A program made the translations under genes and the position numbers. DNA of 64,000 nucleotides from Lanius collurio (Eukaryota > Chordata > Aves > Passeriformes > Laniidae): contig JACBWW010000012.1 in assembly GCA_020086605.1 (NCBI GenBank), positions 8,754,321 to 8,818,320 on the forward strand, given 5' to 3'. This document shows positions 1 through 10,984 of the stretch, in pieces. Below the pieces are notes generated by a model, which made no database searches, was not told the origin of the DNA, and saw only the letters and a list, made by a program, of their open reading frames with translations. Positions within the stretch are counted from its first letter, which is position 1; each line of letters opens with the position of its first letter.

Positions 1-1860
1 CCCCAGAGTCCCTGCCATTCACCTCCCAGCCAGCAGGTGTTCTGCTGTCCCCAGAAGGTTCTCCAATGAGCAGGTTTTTGATGCTGCTCACGGCTGACCA
101 ACCTCAGGGCAGAGGGGCTGCAGGCATCTCCAGCTGTGCATAGCCTGCTGCTGGCCAGGAGAGCTGCACTGCTCCATGGAAAGGATTTTCTTGCTGTGCA
201 GGTGAATGTTTGGATGAGCATGCCTGTGCCTACTACATCTTGCTCAGGAATCAGCTGATGGCTACTATGTCTGTCACCTGTATTAGGAGGGTGGAAAGAA
301 TGAAAAATTAGGTATATGGGGTTTAGAGAAGGCAGTGCAAGCCTAAGGAAAGACAACTTTCTATGTTCCTGTGAATGGCAATCAGAAGAAAACTTTGTTC
401 TAGGCCTGTGTGGTGAAAAGCACCTGTGTGCCTAATAATTAAATACTCACTAGCACTGGCAAGTTACTGGTAATGTGCTAAACGTGACTTTTAGGCTTAT
501 ATTGTTGACTTTGAAACTGATGATACAAACTAGAACATGCTAATGGCATATACTGAACTGTGGAGGTACACCACAGTTCATTTTTCTTTCCCAAAATTAC
601 CTTCCTCTTTGCTGACTGATAGAAAATCACAGATGAAAACGTCCCCAATGAAACTGATGGGAATTTTCCTTCTTTTTGGTCCTGTGCGTGTTCTGTGACT
701 TTCAGAGAGCACCTGAGATTGCAGGGTTTTATTGCTGAGATTGTAGGTTCTACTGTAAATCTGCACTAAACAGACACACATATAAATTGCTATCATGCTG
801 TCGCATCAGTGGATCAGCTTACAGTCCCTTTTAGATTCTCTTTGTCTTGTTATTTTCATTCTGTTCAGGAACTGAGCATCAAGATGGATATTTAAAATAC
901 AGCTTTCCATTTACTGATCTACAAATACACTTCTGACCTCCACATGTAGGCTATTAAATCTCACTGATTTGTCTTCCTGGACTTTTCTTATTATTATTTC
1001 CATGAAAAAGCCTATTCCTGAAAAATGAATGGGGTTTTTGAGCCAAAAGAATCTCTGACCTGGGAATGTGCCTGTCACCAATGGTTATTGGAATACACAC
1101 TTGTTCACACTAGACTTCCAGCTTTGCAGCTCTGCAAAATAGAACACATCACAACATCTACTTCAAAGCAATTCTGAGAGTCTCTGAGAAGTACGGTTCC
1201 CCACATCCCTGCAAAAAGGAATTAACACTACCTGTTAACATTAAATTCAGAAGCATAAATAACCTGTTTGCTAGGAATGCTCCATTTGTTCCCCATGCCA
1301 GAAGCCTTACTTAGAGCATGAAGAAGGGAAAAGAAATTCACTTACCTCTACCAGTGAATGCTGTAAAATGAGGGTACAACTGAATAAGCAGGTGATACCA
1401 CTGCGCTGTGACCCAAGGGCTGGGTGGTAACCCTGGGAGGCAGAGGTACATGCTCCTGGTTGAGTGCAGTTCTCATTGCAGACTTTTGTTGAATCCATGC
1501 CAACCATGTTTGAGCAGAGGGACCACTTAGCCTTTTTCTCCCTTTTATTGCAATGTTGCCTAATGCAAAAATGGGGGAAATTACTTCTAACAATGTAAAG
1601 GCATCATTTTCCCTTTTCTTTGATCTCAGTTCAGATCTATTCTGTCATTCGTTTTCTGACAAATGAAAGAACTCAGTCATCAATGTTTTATGCTCTGCCA
1701 TGACAGAGAAGGTACTTTCTGCTTTTCACAGTCCAGTAGTTATGCGTGATGCAATAAATACAGAGAGGTAAGGCCAAGTGTTTAGGAGTAATAAATATGT
1801 ATTGAAATGTATATATTTGTTAAAGCCTGAGTATCATGCAGTATCTTAAACAACATCATC
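1..1860. other. Unique non-coding stretch, no gene seen
   Basis: The first 300 bases are more GC-rich than the rest and contain several CAG/GT dinucleotides in splice-like settings, for example after the pyrimidine run near 190-200. No open frame there can be tied to a known protein. The remainder is ordinary AT-rich DNA with no recognisable repeat. The overlapping short minus-strand open frames around 1307-1593 occupy different frames of the same DNA and look like chance. Confidence 0.6.
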
Positions 1861-1867
1861 TGCCTTT

Positions 1868-1943
1868 CCATCCATCCATCCATCCATCCATCCATCCATC
1901 CATCCATCCATCCAACCAACCAACCAACCAACCAACCAACCAT
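1868..1943. repeat. Compound tetranucleotide microsatellite (CATC)n-(CAAC)n
   Basis: About eleven uninterrupted CATC units (1868-1911) switch to about eight CAAC units up to about 1942. The two blocks differ by one base per unit. This suggests that a point change inside one tetranucleotide array was propagated by slippage. It lies in unique sequence away from any recognised transposon tail. Such arrays are usually length-polymorphic. Confidence 0.95.
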
Positions 1944-1949
1944 AAGATT

Positions 1950-2840
1950 ATCTATGGTAGTACACGGTCTTTAAATTCTGCAGACCATCTCAGTGCCATC
2001 TAAGCTAAGGGCCAAATCCTATTGTCTTCACTTGGTTTGGTTCATACGACCTCCCTCTCCATGGCACCTCGGCAACCCGATAGGGATGCAGTGCAGTCTG
2101 CATGCTGGCCCCAAGCTAGAACACATTATTGCTCAGGCTGTGGAAAGGCTGATTTGGATCCGTTCTTTGCACTGCGGCAGTGCTGTGTGATCCTTGCCTG
2201 GCATAAGCTTCCCATCTCATACCAGCTCCTCTTTTTTGGGTGTTTTTGTGCAGTGTTAACTAGCCGAGAGTTTGGGGTTTTTTAGTATTTTTTTTCTTGT
2301 GGAAACAAAGTGACTCCTGACAAGATCAGGGAAAACATTTGGGACACTGCTCACTGACATTTTACCTGAGGAAAAAGAAGATTGCAGCATACTCAAAGTA
2401 AATCATACAGCAAAGGGAATGTCCTCATTTTAGACTGCAGAGCAGAGAGCCCGTGTGCTGCAATTGCTAAGGTAATGGTTGCTGCCGCTCAACTGTTTCC
2501 TCGAAATGCAGCCACTTTGCCTTTTTATTTTTGGGCACTTTTGCATGCATAATGATATCCATCCATTTAAAGGCAAATGTCCTCTTAGTTTTAATGGGCT
2601 TCTGTTCATGGAACATTGTCAGATACTGTCTTTACTTTCATGGGTTTTTTTTTTCTTTCTTTTTGTAATTTGGAGATAACCACTGCTTTGTCATTACTCT
2701 ACTGGAAGCACAGGGTACCTGTGCCCTTCAAGCAGCTGCTCAGCCTCTTCCAGAACAGGGCTGCTCTGTGTACATTGTGGAAAGATATAAATTTTTATGG
2801 TGTAAGTGTTTTTACAATAGATTTATCACATAAATAAGGA
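1950..2840. other. Unique non-coding stretch, possible conserved block near 2440-2620
   Basis: No gene or clear repeat is seen. The part around 2440-2620 has mixed composition with homeodomain- and POU-like words (TGCATGCATAATGATATCC) that would fit a conserved non-coding element. This is a visual impression only. A T-rich run interrupts the segment near 2647-2665. Confidence 0.4.
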
Positions 2841-2844
2841 ATGG

Positions 2845-3060
2845 AAGGGACCTTGCTGGTCTGTTAATTTACCTCCCTGTAATATAAGATTATTCTCCAG
2901 AGTACATTTTCTAGATCCACGGACAGTCCAATTTTAAATGTCGCAAATGATGGGGTTTGCACTGCTTCTTACAGGTGAATTCATAGCCTGTGTGGCCTCA
3001 GTGACCTTTCAAATATTTACATGTCCTTTTCTTTCTTACTTATTCTCTTCTGAGTCAATG
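2845..3060 (-). repeat. Ancient CR1/L3-type LINE 3' end, decayed
   Basis: The + strand opens with TGGAAGGGACC (2851-2861), the reversed signature found just inside the 3' end of CR1 elements. It continues with a diverged version of the block that usually follows (CAAATGATGGGGTTTGCAC near 2944-2962). The element therefore lies on the minus strand, with its tail on the left. No reading frame survives. Divergence is much greater than in the CR1 at 8345, so this is an old copy, probably predating modern birds. The right boundary is uncertain. Confidence 0.6.
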
Positions 3061-3064
3061 TGAT

Positions 3065-5880
3065 GCATACCTGCATTGTATTTTGCACTTTCGTTTACAA
3101 TCTATTGTCTTCCTGCCTAAGAACATTTACCGGCCTTTCCAAATTCCCCTCTTTCTTGCCACTATAATTTCCTATTAACTTCTTCTCTCAAATCACATTC
3201 TTTGTATTTTTAAAATACTCTTTTTTTCTCTACTATCAAACTCAACTCAATCAAGCACAGACTAATGCTGCCTCTGCAGCAATGCAAAGGATGAGAAGGC
3301 AGATTTGTAATTTTAAAAGGACTGAATTCTCTCCAGGTGTCCATTTTACATACATAACAATGTTTCTGGGGAAAAAATGCATTAGAGAAAACACAACTCT
3401 GAGAAACAAAGTTTCACATAATTGTTAAACAGATTTAGTAACTTTCTTTAATTTTTTTCTAAATGAAAATGAGACATTGCTTTTCTCTTCATTCACTGTG
3501 AATATATCTGCTCTCAGTAGCTCCCAATTAAACATCATGTGTGAATTTACCACCTTCTTCAGATCATTAATAAATTTTACTGAGTTGGATGCCACACTGG
3601 CTTTTAGGGTATATGATAATTGTAATACTTTATGTTATGGTGCATCTTCAAAGCTGGATTTAATGAGTCACAGAGCCTACCTGTAAAATTGTGTCTGGAA
3701 TGAGTTGAAAGGGGAATCATATTTTTTTTAAACAAAAATATTTTTTTGCAGAAGCTTTGAGTAAAAAAAAGAAAGGCAATATTTCTTAAATCTAGCTATC
3801 TCCCAGCTCTGCTTTTTTGCATTAATTTTTTATTTAAAAGTTTTTCATTCCAGTTGGCTTGCAAACCTTGTAATAAAGTACTTCTAGGATCAAAGGAAGT
3901 TGTTTTTATAGTATTACCTCATTTTCTTTTATTAAAATAGAGAACAGCTTTAAGTTATACACATATTTGGTCAAAATGATAGAAGCCGTAACCATACTTT
4001 CCATATTTTTTCTAAGGCAGAAAGCTTGGTCTAAGTTTTGGATGACAGTCATTTAGTGGGGCACAAGACCTCATCTGGAACAAAATAATGCTGTTCTTCT
4101 GTGCGGTGTCAGAAACTCTCCATGGCATTTTCAGAAATCCCACCTCTTAGGCAAGAGCAATATTTTCATAGATATAATTCCAAAATAAAGGCCTTGTCTT
4201 TTGTTTTGTTCATTACAGTGGAGTTTAGGGTGCCTACGAAATGAAGGCCAGGGCCCTAGGTAATAGTCTATTCAGGTCAGGAAGGCTAATTAATATGCAG
4301 ATACTAGCTATGTTTCCAGTGTTGTATTAGAAAACTTGGTTTATTTGGCCAATGACAAGTACAGTGCGATGGAAAAGAATCAGCCTTTGGAATAGCAATA
4401 TTTACTTGCGTGTACTCATGCTAGAGGGTGAAAATTGTGTCCTGTGTACATTTAAGAATAATGCAAGTGTTTCTGAAGAGCTATAGCTGAAAGAGAAATA
4501 ATCCATATTATGTACAGGCCTAAACAAAGATGAAGATAGATATGTGAAATTTATTCCATCATTCCTTTATAGATTTCCCATTAGATTTTGAATATGACTT
4601 GTAACCCTTACAAGTCATGCTGTTCTGTAAAAGGTGCATCACAGCAACCTCTATTGCAGATATGTGTGTGTTTAATGAAATGAATATGAGAAAGGACTTT
4701 AGCAATGTATATCTTAGAGTCTTCCTCTCTGTTACTCCTTTTGGAAACAAAAAAGTAAAAGTCACACGAGCCTTGTTGGGCTCAGAAGACAATTCCAATG
4801 TAATATATACCATGAAGTATCCATCTGAGGTAATACAATAAGATGTGGGCAGGGGTCTTTGTAGTTAATATAGTTCTTGATCATAAAAGTTATGCCAGTG
4901 GTTACAAGGTCATTCAGGCAATCACAGCCTGGATTTGCCTACTACTCATGCTGTTTACATGTGCCACTGCAGGCCAAAGTTGGACACATGAGTAGAAACA
5001 CTTCAGCCTGAATGCTGCACTGAGCACTTCATCTCAGATTAGGTTCACACTCTCTTTTGGATTTGGGTGGGACACAAACCAGTATAAAATGTTGAAGCCA
5101 AATCCACCAGGAATCTGCCAAGACTGGCTTTTCTTGAGCACAGGGAATGATTTGAACCTTAGTTATAGCTAATCTAGTAGTCCATGATTTTGGTCAGGAA
5201 CACATGGATCATGGACCTGACCTAGTTAAGTCTGATTCCTGGTCTATGCTTCTGTTAACATCACAAAGCTCATAACTACTGAGGACAGTAGCAATTATAT
5301 GTACCTCCTATTTAAATGAATAATAGGTGCAGGTCTGGTCCAAAGTTTTTCTGACAGATATCACATAATTAAAAAGGAACCTGGAAAAAAATTGTGATAC
5401 ATGAATGGGAAATCCACCTTACTCATAGAGTTAAATTTACCAAAAGCAGCATCGATTGCAGGGTAATGCCATAAGACGTATCACTGTCTCTAACAATCTA
5501 TTTCTGGAAGCCACATCACTGCAAACCATTTGTATGTTGGACTCATAAAGCTACTTGTGGATTTAAAAGATGTTATTCTCATTAATGATATATAAGTAAT
5601 GTGAGTCAAGGCATTGCTTGTCATTTTAATAGAAGTCAGTGGCTTGTCTGAGAGATGTTTTCTTCAGACTGTGTACAAGAAGGTACCTAATGAAACAAAA
5701 ATAGAATGTGAGCTTTGACCATTTTAGACACGAATTTACAGATAGCCATTTGTTTTTAAAATAAATCAATGTCTAATAGGTAAAAGTACTGAACATTTTA
5801 CCTTTTCTTATCATTCACTGGTTCTAAAATACAGCAAAAGAATAATAGCCTGGGATAAAAGAGCCAGCAGGCTGACCAAG
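3065..5880. other. AT-rich non-coding stretch
   Basis: No gene is seen. Short A or T runs occur near 3720-3770. Two interleaved perfect inverted repeats lie at 5180-5222 (see findings). A short segment near 5325-5360 (GGTCTGGTCCAAAG) recalls the ends of old palindromic MITE-like repeats of archosaurs and turtles, but is too short to call. Confidence 0.55.
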
Positions 5881-5884
5881 GGCT

Positions 5885-5945
5885 CCAAGGCATTGGTGGA
5901 AATGCTTCTATTGACCTCACTGCAGCTTGGATTGGTCCCCAAATT
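5885..5945. repeat. Possible fragment of an old palindromic MITE-like repeat
   Basis: The run around TTCTATTGACCTCACTGCAG, followed by TTGGATTGGTCCCC, matches the general plan of a repeat common in reptile genomes. In that repeat a 'cattgacttca' core is followed by 'ggatcaggcccc'. Only one half is visible and it is diverged. It could be chance. Confidence 0.35.
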
Positions 5946-5949
5946 ATTT

Positions 5950-8340
5950 TCATTTTTGCAGTTCAAAACTCCAATCAAGCTGATGCCTGGACCATATGTT
6001 TCACCAGAAACAAAAGAATTGTAGTGACTGTGAATATGAAAATTAAGTATTTTCTTAGAACTCTAATAAATAGTATATATGTATTATGTCATTAATTTAA
6101 AATTCTTATATGATTAAACATTGATGTTTCCTCTAATTTGTATACTGGTTTGGGTTTGTTTTTTTTTTTTTTTCATCTAGAGGTAATAACAGGGCAATAT
6201 ATACTTCTCAATTCAGTGCATGTATAAACCATATTGTTATAAAAATGTCTTTAATTTAGGTTTATGTACCCAATTTTACAATGTAGAAGTCATTTATAGC
6301 TATATACATTTTAGAGTTAGGACTACTGCATCCTGCTAAGGGAAAGCATTTCTATTTTTTCTATTGTTTCAGCTGGCTTCTTTTTCTGCCCTTCTTTAAC
6401 ATTTCAGAATATAAATTGATTATGAATACTCTGAATTGATGGAGATTTTCTGTTTTACTCTGAAAATTTAGCTCTTAAAGTACATTTTCCTCTACAAGCT
6501 TTTGATAGATATGAGGCTGTGCTACTGTTAATATAAATAATGTCTGGCCACTGGGAAGACATATTTTTATGAACAATAAAAACTGACGTATTAATTATTT
6601 CATTCAGTAGACAAGTATCATCATAAAGACTGGGCTTATACAACATAGCAGGCATCACAGCAAAAATCATAAATACTATACTTCTGTTTAGCTTGACAGT
6701 GGCAGGTAATAGACTATCATTTCTGTTCCCTTAGCTACTGTATCCTTTTCTATCCATCATTCTTTATTGTTATTATCACACTTATTTCAGCATTCTTATA
6801 TCAGCAGCATTTAGTGACATTGTGAAAACATGGTTCAGAAAGGCTGAACTTTTAATTGTTATGAGAAATAAGTTAGCTTAATTATTCTGTGTAAGTAGAA
6901 AAGATGTGGTTTGTTCTTCTTCCTAAGTCCTTCCTTCCTAATCGCAATTCAACACCCTTTTTAAGCATTGCTATGTATGAACTTCATGCTGCTAGACAAA
7001 TAAATTCTTTGGAAAAATGCACATTTTTATTTGGAAATAATGCCATCTCTTTGTTAGATTTGCAGCAATCCTATTTTGCCTCTACTGTTTTTAAGTCGAA
7101 AATGAAAAATTATTTAGAAGATGTTTGTGCATCATATTGTGCTGAATGGTATGTAGGTCAGCATGCTGCACCATAGCAGATAAGGCACAGTGAACAAGTG
7201 TTCTATGTACTTACAAGCAAATATCAGTCATAATAGAAGTAGACAGATCTACAAGAGCGTTTTGGCTTAGGAAATGTTTCTTGTCATTAGCATTTAAAAA
7301 AAGCTATGAGATTCAGGCCTATCAGCACCGATTCACAGCAAAGCCTGGCTTGCACAGGTTGTTATCTGTTCAGTACAGAGGTGCAGCTGGTTAGCAAATG
7401 GATTTGCAGATTTTTTTTTTTTAGCAGGGATGAGTAAAAAGGCAAAGAATCAGGTACTTACAACCCATTCAGAATGTAACAATTTTGTTTGTGTTATAAA
7501 CCAAACCTTCTGTTTTTTTGCAAACTGCATTATTTTTAGAAACAGAACCAAGAAAAAAACGGCTGATTTAAAAAAAAATCTTTATTCATATTCCAGTTTC
7601 CCTAAGGGCTCCAATATCCATGAAGTAATACCAGCAAAGGGAGCAATGAAGACTGCAGACTTCCATGATTCAGTTTACGATGCTGCTTTATTGTGTTAGC
7701 AGTCAAGTCAAAAGGCAATATCTAATATTTTTAATTTTTTTTTCTTCCTCTATATGTTCTCAGAAATGTGAAGGGGAAAATATGATTGATTCACTCCCTA
7801 ATGCTATGGCTGAAGGTTAGGGTAATTTTTATTTTATGTGGAAGTGGATTCATTCCTCATGGTGATAATAATCAGGGCTGATACTGAAAGTAGCTCAGTC
7901 ATGCCTGAGTTGTAGGGTGCTGTTCTGCACAGTTATTTGCAAGGTGGTAGGGATGGGTTTCCTTTTTAAGGAAAGATGCTGTGCATGAGCTAATGGGACT
8001 GTTTATCAGGTATGTGAATGCTGTTCTTTCCTCTATGGCAGAGAAAAAGGCTATAAAGTGCATGGAAAAAGTCCTCTCAGAAGGCTTCCTTGGCTAAGGT
8101 GGGGATGGTGAAAGGGCTGTGCAGGTGAGAGTCCTCCTGCCAGGCCTGCGTGGAAAGGGAGTGGCCAGTGCAGTGACCCACAGCTTCTGCCTGGGCTTCC
8201 ACCCGAGTTTGAAAGGACTGTGGGATGATTGTTAGCCTCTCTGCAGTACTTGTTATCTGAAAAACAGCTCCGTAGTGTATGAATTTAAGGAAAACTGGTA
8301 TCCTTAGAACAAAAAAAAGGCATGGTTACAGCCAGCATTT
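5950..8340. other. AT-rich non-coding stretch
   Basis: No gene or recognisable repeat is seen. A poly-T run lies at about 6158-6173. The open frames at 6904-7176 and 7430-7699 have low-complexity, unrecognised translations and no splice or promoter support. Confidence 0.55.
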
Positions 8341-8344
8341 TTCC

Positions 8345-8560
8345 ATCATAGAATCACAGAATCATAGAATTACAGAATCACAGATACATAGAATATGTTA
8401 CATTGAAAGGGATCCATCAGTATCAGCAAGCCACCCTGGCCCTGCGGAGGACAACTCAAGAATCTCACAATGGGCCTGAGAGTGTTGTGCAAATGCCTCT
8501 TGAACTCAGGCTTGTTGCTGTGACCACTTCCCTGTGAAAAGTTTTACAGGGTCTTAACTT
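8345..8560 (-). mobile_element. CR1 LINE 3' fragment (avian type)
   Basis: The left end carries the CR1 tail read in reverse: repeated AGAATCACAGAATCATAGAA-type units at 8347-8395. A diverged 'gaaagggatcc' block (8406-8416) follows, then GCCACCCTGGCCCTG (8430-8444), GGGCCTGAGAGTGTTG and CTGTGACCACTTCCCTG (8518-8534). This order is the standard 3' end of bird CR1 elements inserted on the minus strand. Only about 215 bp is present, which is the usual 5' truncation of LINE insertion. The open frame at 8279-8479 is a shadow of this repeat. The relatively good match makes it younger than the CR1 fossils elsewhere in the window. Confidence 0.92.
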
Positions 8561-8564
8561 ACGC

Positions 8565-10745
8565 TGCTGTACTTACTTGGAAGAGCTCAAACATCCCAAA
8601 CAGTAAACACAAATGTGGCCAGTAAGTCACCGGTGCTCCACAACTTGGTTTTATCAAGTGATAAAATTGCTCCAAATTTTAGATCAATGTTAAAGTTATT
8701 TCTCCTACGTCTGAACCAAATATTAACGTTTTATGAATACCAGCCTTGGACAACATCCAGACAGGAAGGTACTAGAAATGTGTACATTAAGGAGTGTATT
8801 GCTGAGTCCCTGCAGGCAGAGAACTAAAGCTTAGAATGAAAGGAATAAATACTAGTAAACAAGTATGAATGAAAGGATTTGATTGAAAGTGTAAGGACTA
8901 TACAAGTACTGAAACTATGAGGTGAAATGTATAGTAAACATTTGTATTGTTGACTTGAAAAAGGGAAAGAAGAGATACTTATGACTGGACAAGTGAGAAC
9001 AGAATGGAATCATAAGTAAAGTGCCATGGAACATAGTGATTCTTATTATTTAGGCTTTGATTTTGCACAGAGAAATGCTAAAACTAGATAAATAAATGCA
9101 TCACATAAATATAATTCAGAATGGAGAATGTTGTTGTAATTCTGCTTTTTAGGGTACTGCTGCCTTATTCAATGTATTTTAGATGTGAATTCAATTACTT
9201 GTAAAGTTTGAATCTCCTGACATTTTAGGTGAAACTAGAAACAAGAGAAAAGCCTCCTCAAATTAAGTTACTTATGGTGTCTGCTAGTCTACTGTAAAAT
9301 TAGTTCAAATTTGACAAGTCAAAATTATGTTCTGTTTTTCCTGTCTAAATTCAGGTCACTGAATTTAATGAACATTCTATGGGAGCAACATTTGGCTCAG
9401 AAGCTATGAAGAGAAACCTCTCCAATATGATTTTATTATCTTAGTATCTTACATTGAGCATCTTACTGTTGATTGTAGTAGCAGGTCTCTACTAGTGCAT
9501 ACTTGCCATTGGCTGATAAAACATTTATTAGCTATAGCATTGATGAGATTCTCACATTTGTTCATGGAAGATAAGCAAGATTCCCTTCCTTTTATGCATG
9601 TTGAAAAACAATATGTGATCTGTTGGATAGAAGGAGGTAAAGAAAATCCTACGATTTTTTTGAGATGAATATCCTATAGCATAACTATTTTTAATGAATA
9701 ACCATATGGGAGTGTCTGTACCATGAATTTAAAATTTACTTTGCTCTTGGTTTAATGTGAATTTTTCAATTAAGTATTCGTATCTCTATAGATTTTGTAA
9801 TTGTTAATTTATTGCTTGCCTTAACAAAATTTATCTACTAATGGAAAGCAGATTTCTTTACCTTGAAAAAGCCAAAGTAGGAAGCTATGGTTTTCCCAGA
9901 CTGGCCGAAGTTCATATATTAAAAATAAGGGTGGCAAACATACTAAACCATCTCAACAGACATGTGAAGACTTAGTGCAGGTCACCTGGACATATATCTG
10001 AACTTCAAAATGGGCTCTGCTCCATTAATATGGTGTATCCTTCATTGCCCTTTTCATTTACCACCACCTCTTCCTTTGCCACTACCTATCTAAGCAAGTG
10101 ACAGTATTTAAAAGCCTAGAGGTGGGCTGGACTTTGCATACAGAAATCCAGGCTCTAACACACATAGGGGGAACCTTGCTTTGACAGAAATGTGTTTATA
10201 TCAGATCATCAAGTTATGAAATGTAATTCTGTGGTAAAGGACAACTTAAAAGTATGCAATAAGAGATGTAACCCTCCTCAGGGCCAATTAATGGATCTAA
10301 TAATATCTCTATTTTATAGTAATGGAGATGTATTTGATTGTGCATATAAATTTATAAATAGTATAACATATCATTAAAAAATTGAGGATGATGTCCTAGA
10401 AATCAGGGGAAAAATTCCCATTCATACATGGGGTAGATTTTATGAAGTGAAATTGCCATTTAAGCCAAAATTATCTGGTTTTTGTCAAATTCAATGTCAT
10501 TCTTTGTCTTACCATAAGTTTGACATTTTCAGATTGTTGTGGAAAAACGTGTCTGAGGCACACTAGGAGACATTTTAGTTGTAAGATCTTGCATTAATTA
10601 CAAAGTGCATGTTTATAACAGCTATTACCTTAGTAAGAGACATGACCAAAAATCATTGCTAAACTCAGAGTGTGAATTAATGAAATGCCACTTTACTCAT
10701 GCTGTAAAACAGGCCCCACCTCAGGGAAATAGATGGGAACAGCAG
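8565..10745. other. AT-rich non-coding stretch
   Basis: No gene or repeat is recognised. The segment near 10560-10640, with CATTAATTAC and balanced composition, could be conserved non-coding sequence, but nothing decides this from one genome. Confidence 0.5.
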
Positions 10746-10749
10746 CTGA

Positions 10750-10980
10750 AGACTCAGGGTGCATTAGCTGAGCCCTGACCATGTGGGCACTGTTGCAAGA
10801 AATGTGGGCAGCAGCAGCAGCACCGGGACCAGACCGCCGCCTGTGCTCGGCCCTTGAGCCTGCCCATCTCAAAGGCTTCCTGACAGGTGCTGTTGCAGCA
10901 ATGGCAAAAGGAGGGAATGTCACCTGCAAGGGGCAAATAGGATAAGCTCATTGCCTCAAAAGCTGCTCCCTGCACTGAAG
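10750..10980. other. Local GC-richer patch with CAG run
   Basis: This patch has more G+C and CpG than its surroundings (for example GACCAGACCGCCGCCTG near 10829-10845) and a GCAGCAGCAGCAG run at about 10808-10820. On the minus strand two overlapping frames stay open for 70-80 codons. One begins beside an acceptor-like CCCCTTGCAG (reverse complement of 10926-10935). Neither translation resembles a known family, and both contain low-complexity Ala or Cys runs from the triplet repeat. A small non-coding GC island is the simplest reading. Confidence 0.35.
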
Positions 10981-10984
10981 AGCT

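Noticed and set aside
10754..10975. Minus-strand exon with a Cys-rich product
   Set aside because: The cysteines come from the CAG repeat read in reverse; an overlapping frame is equally open and no family fits.
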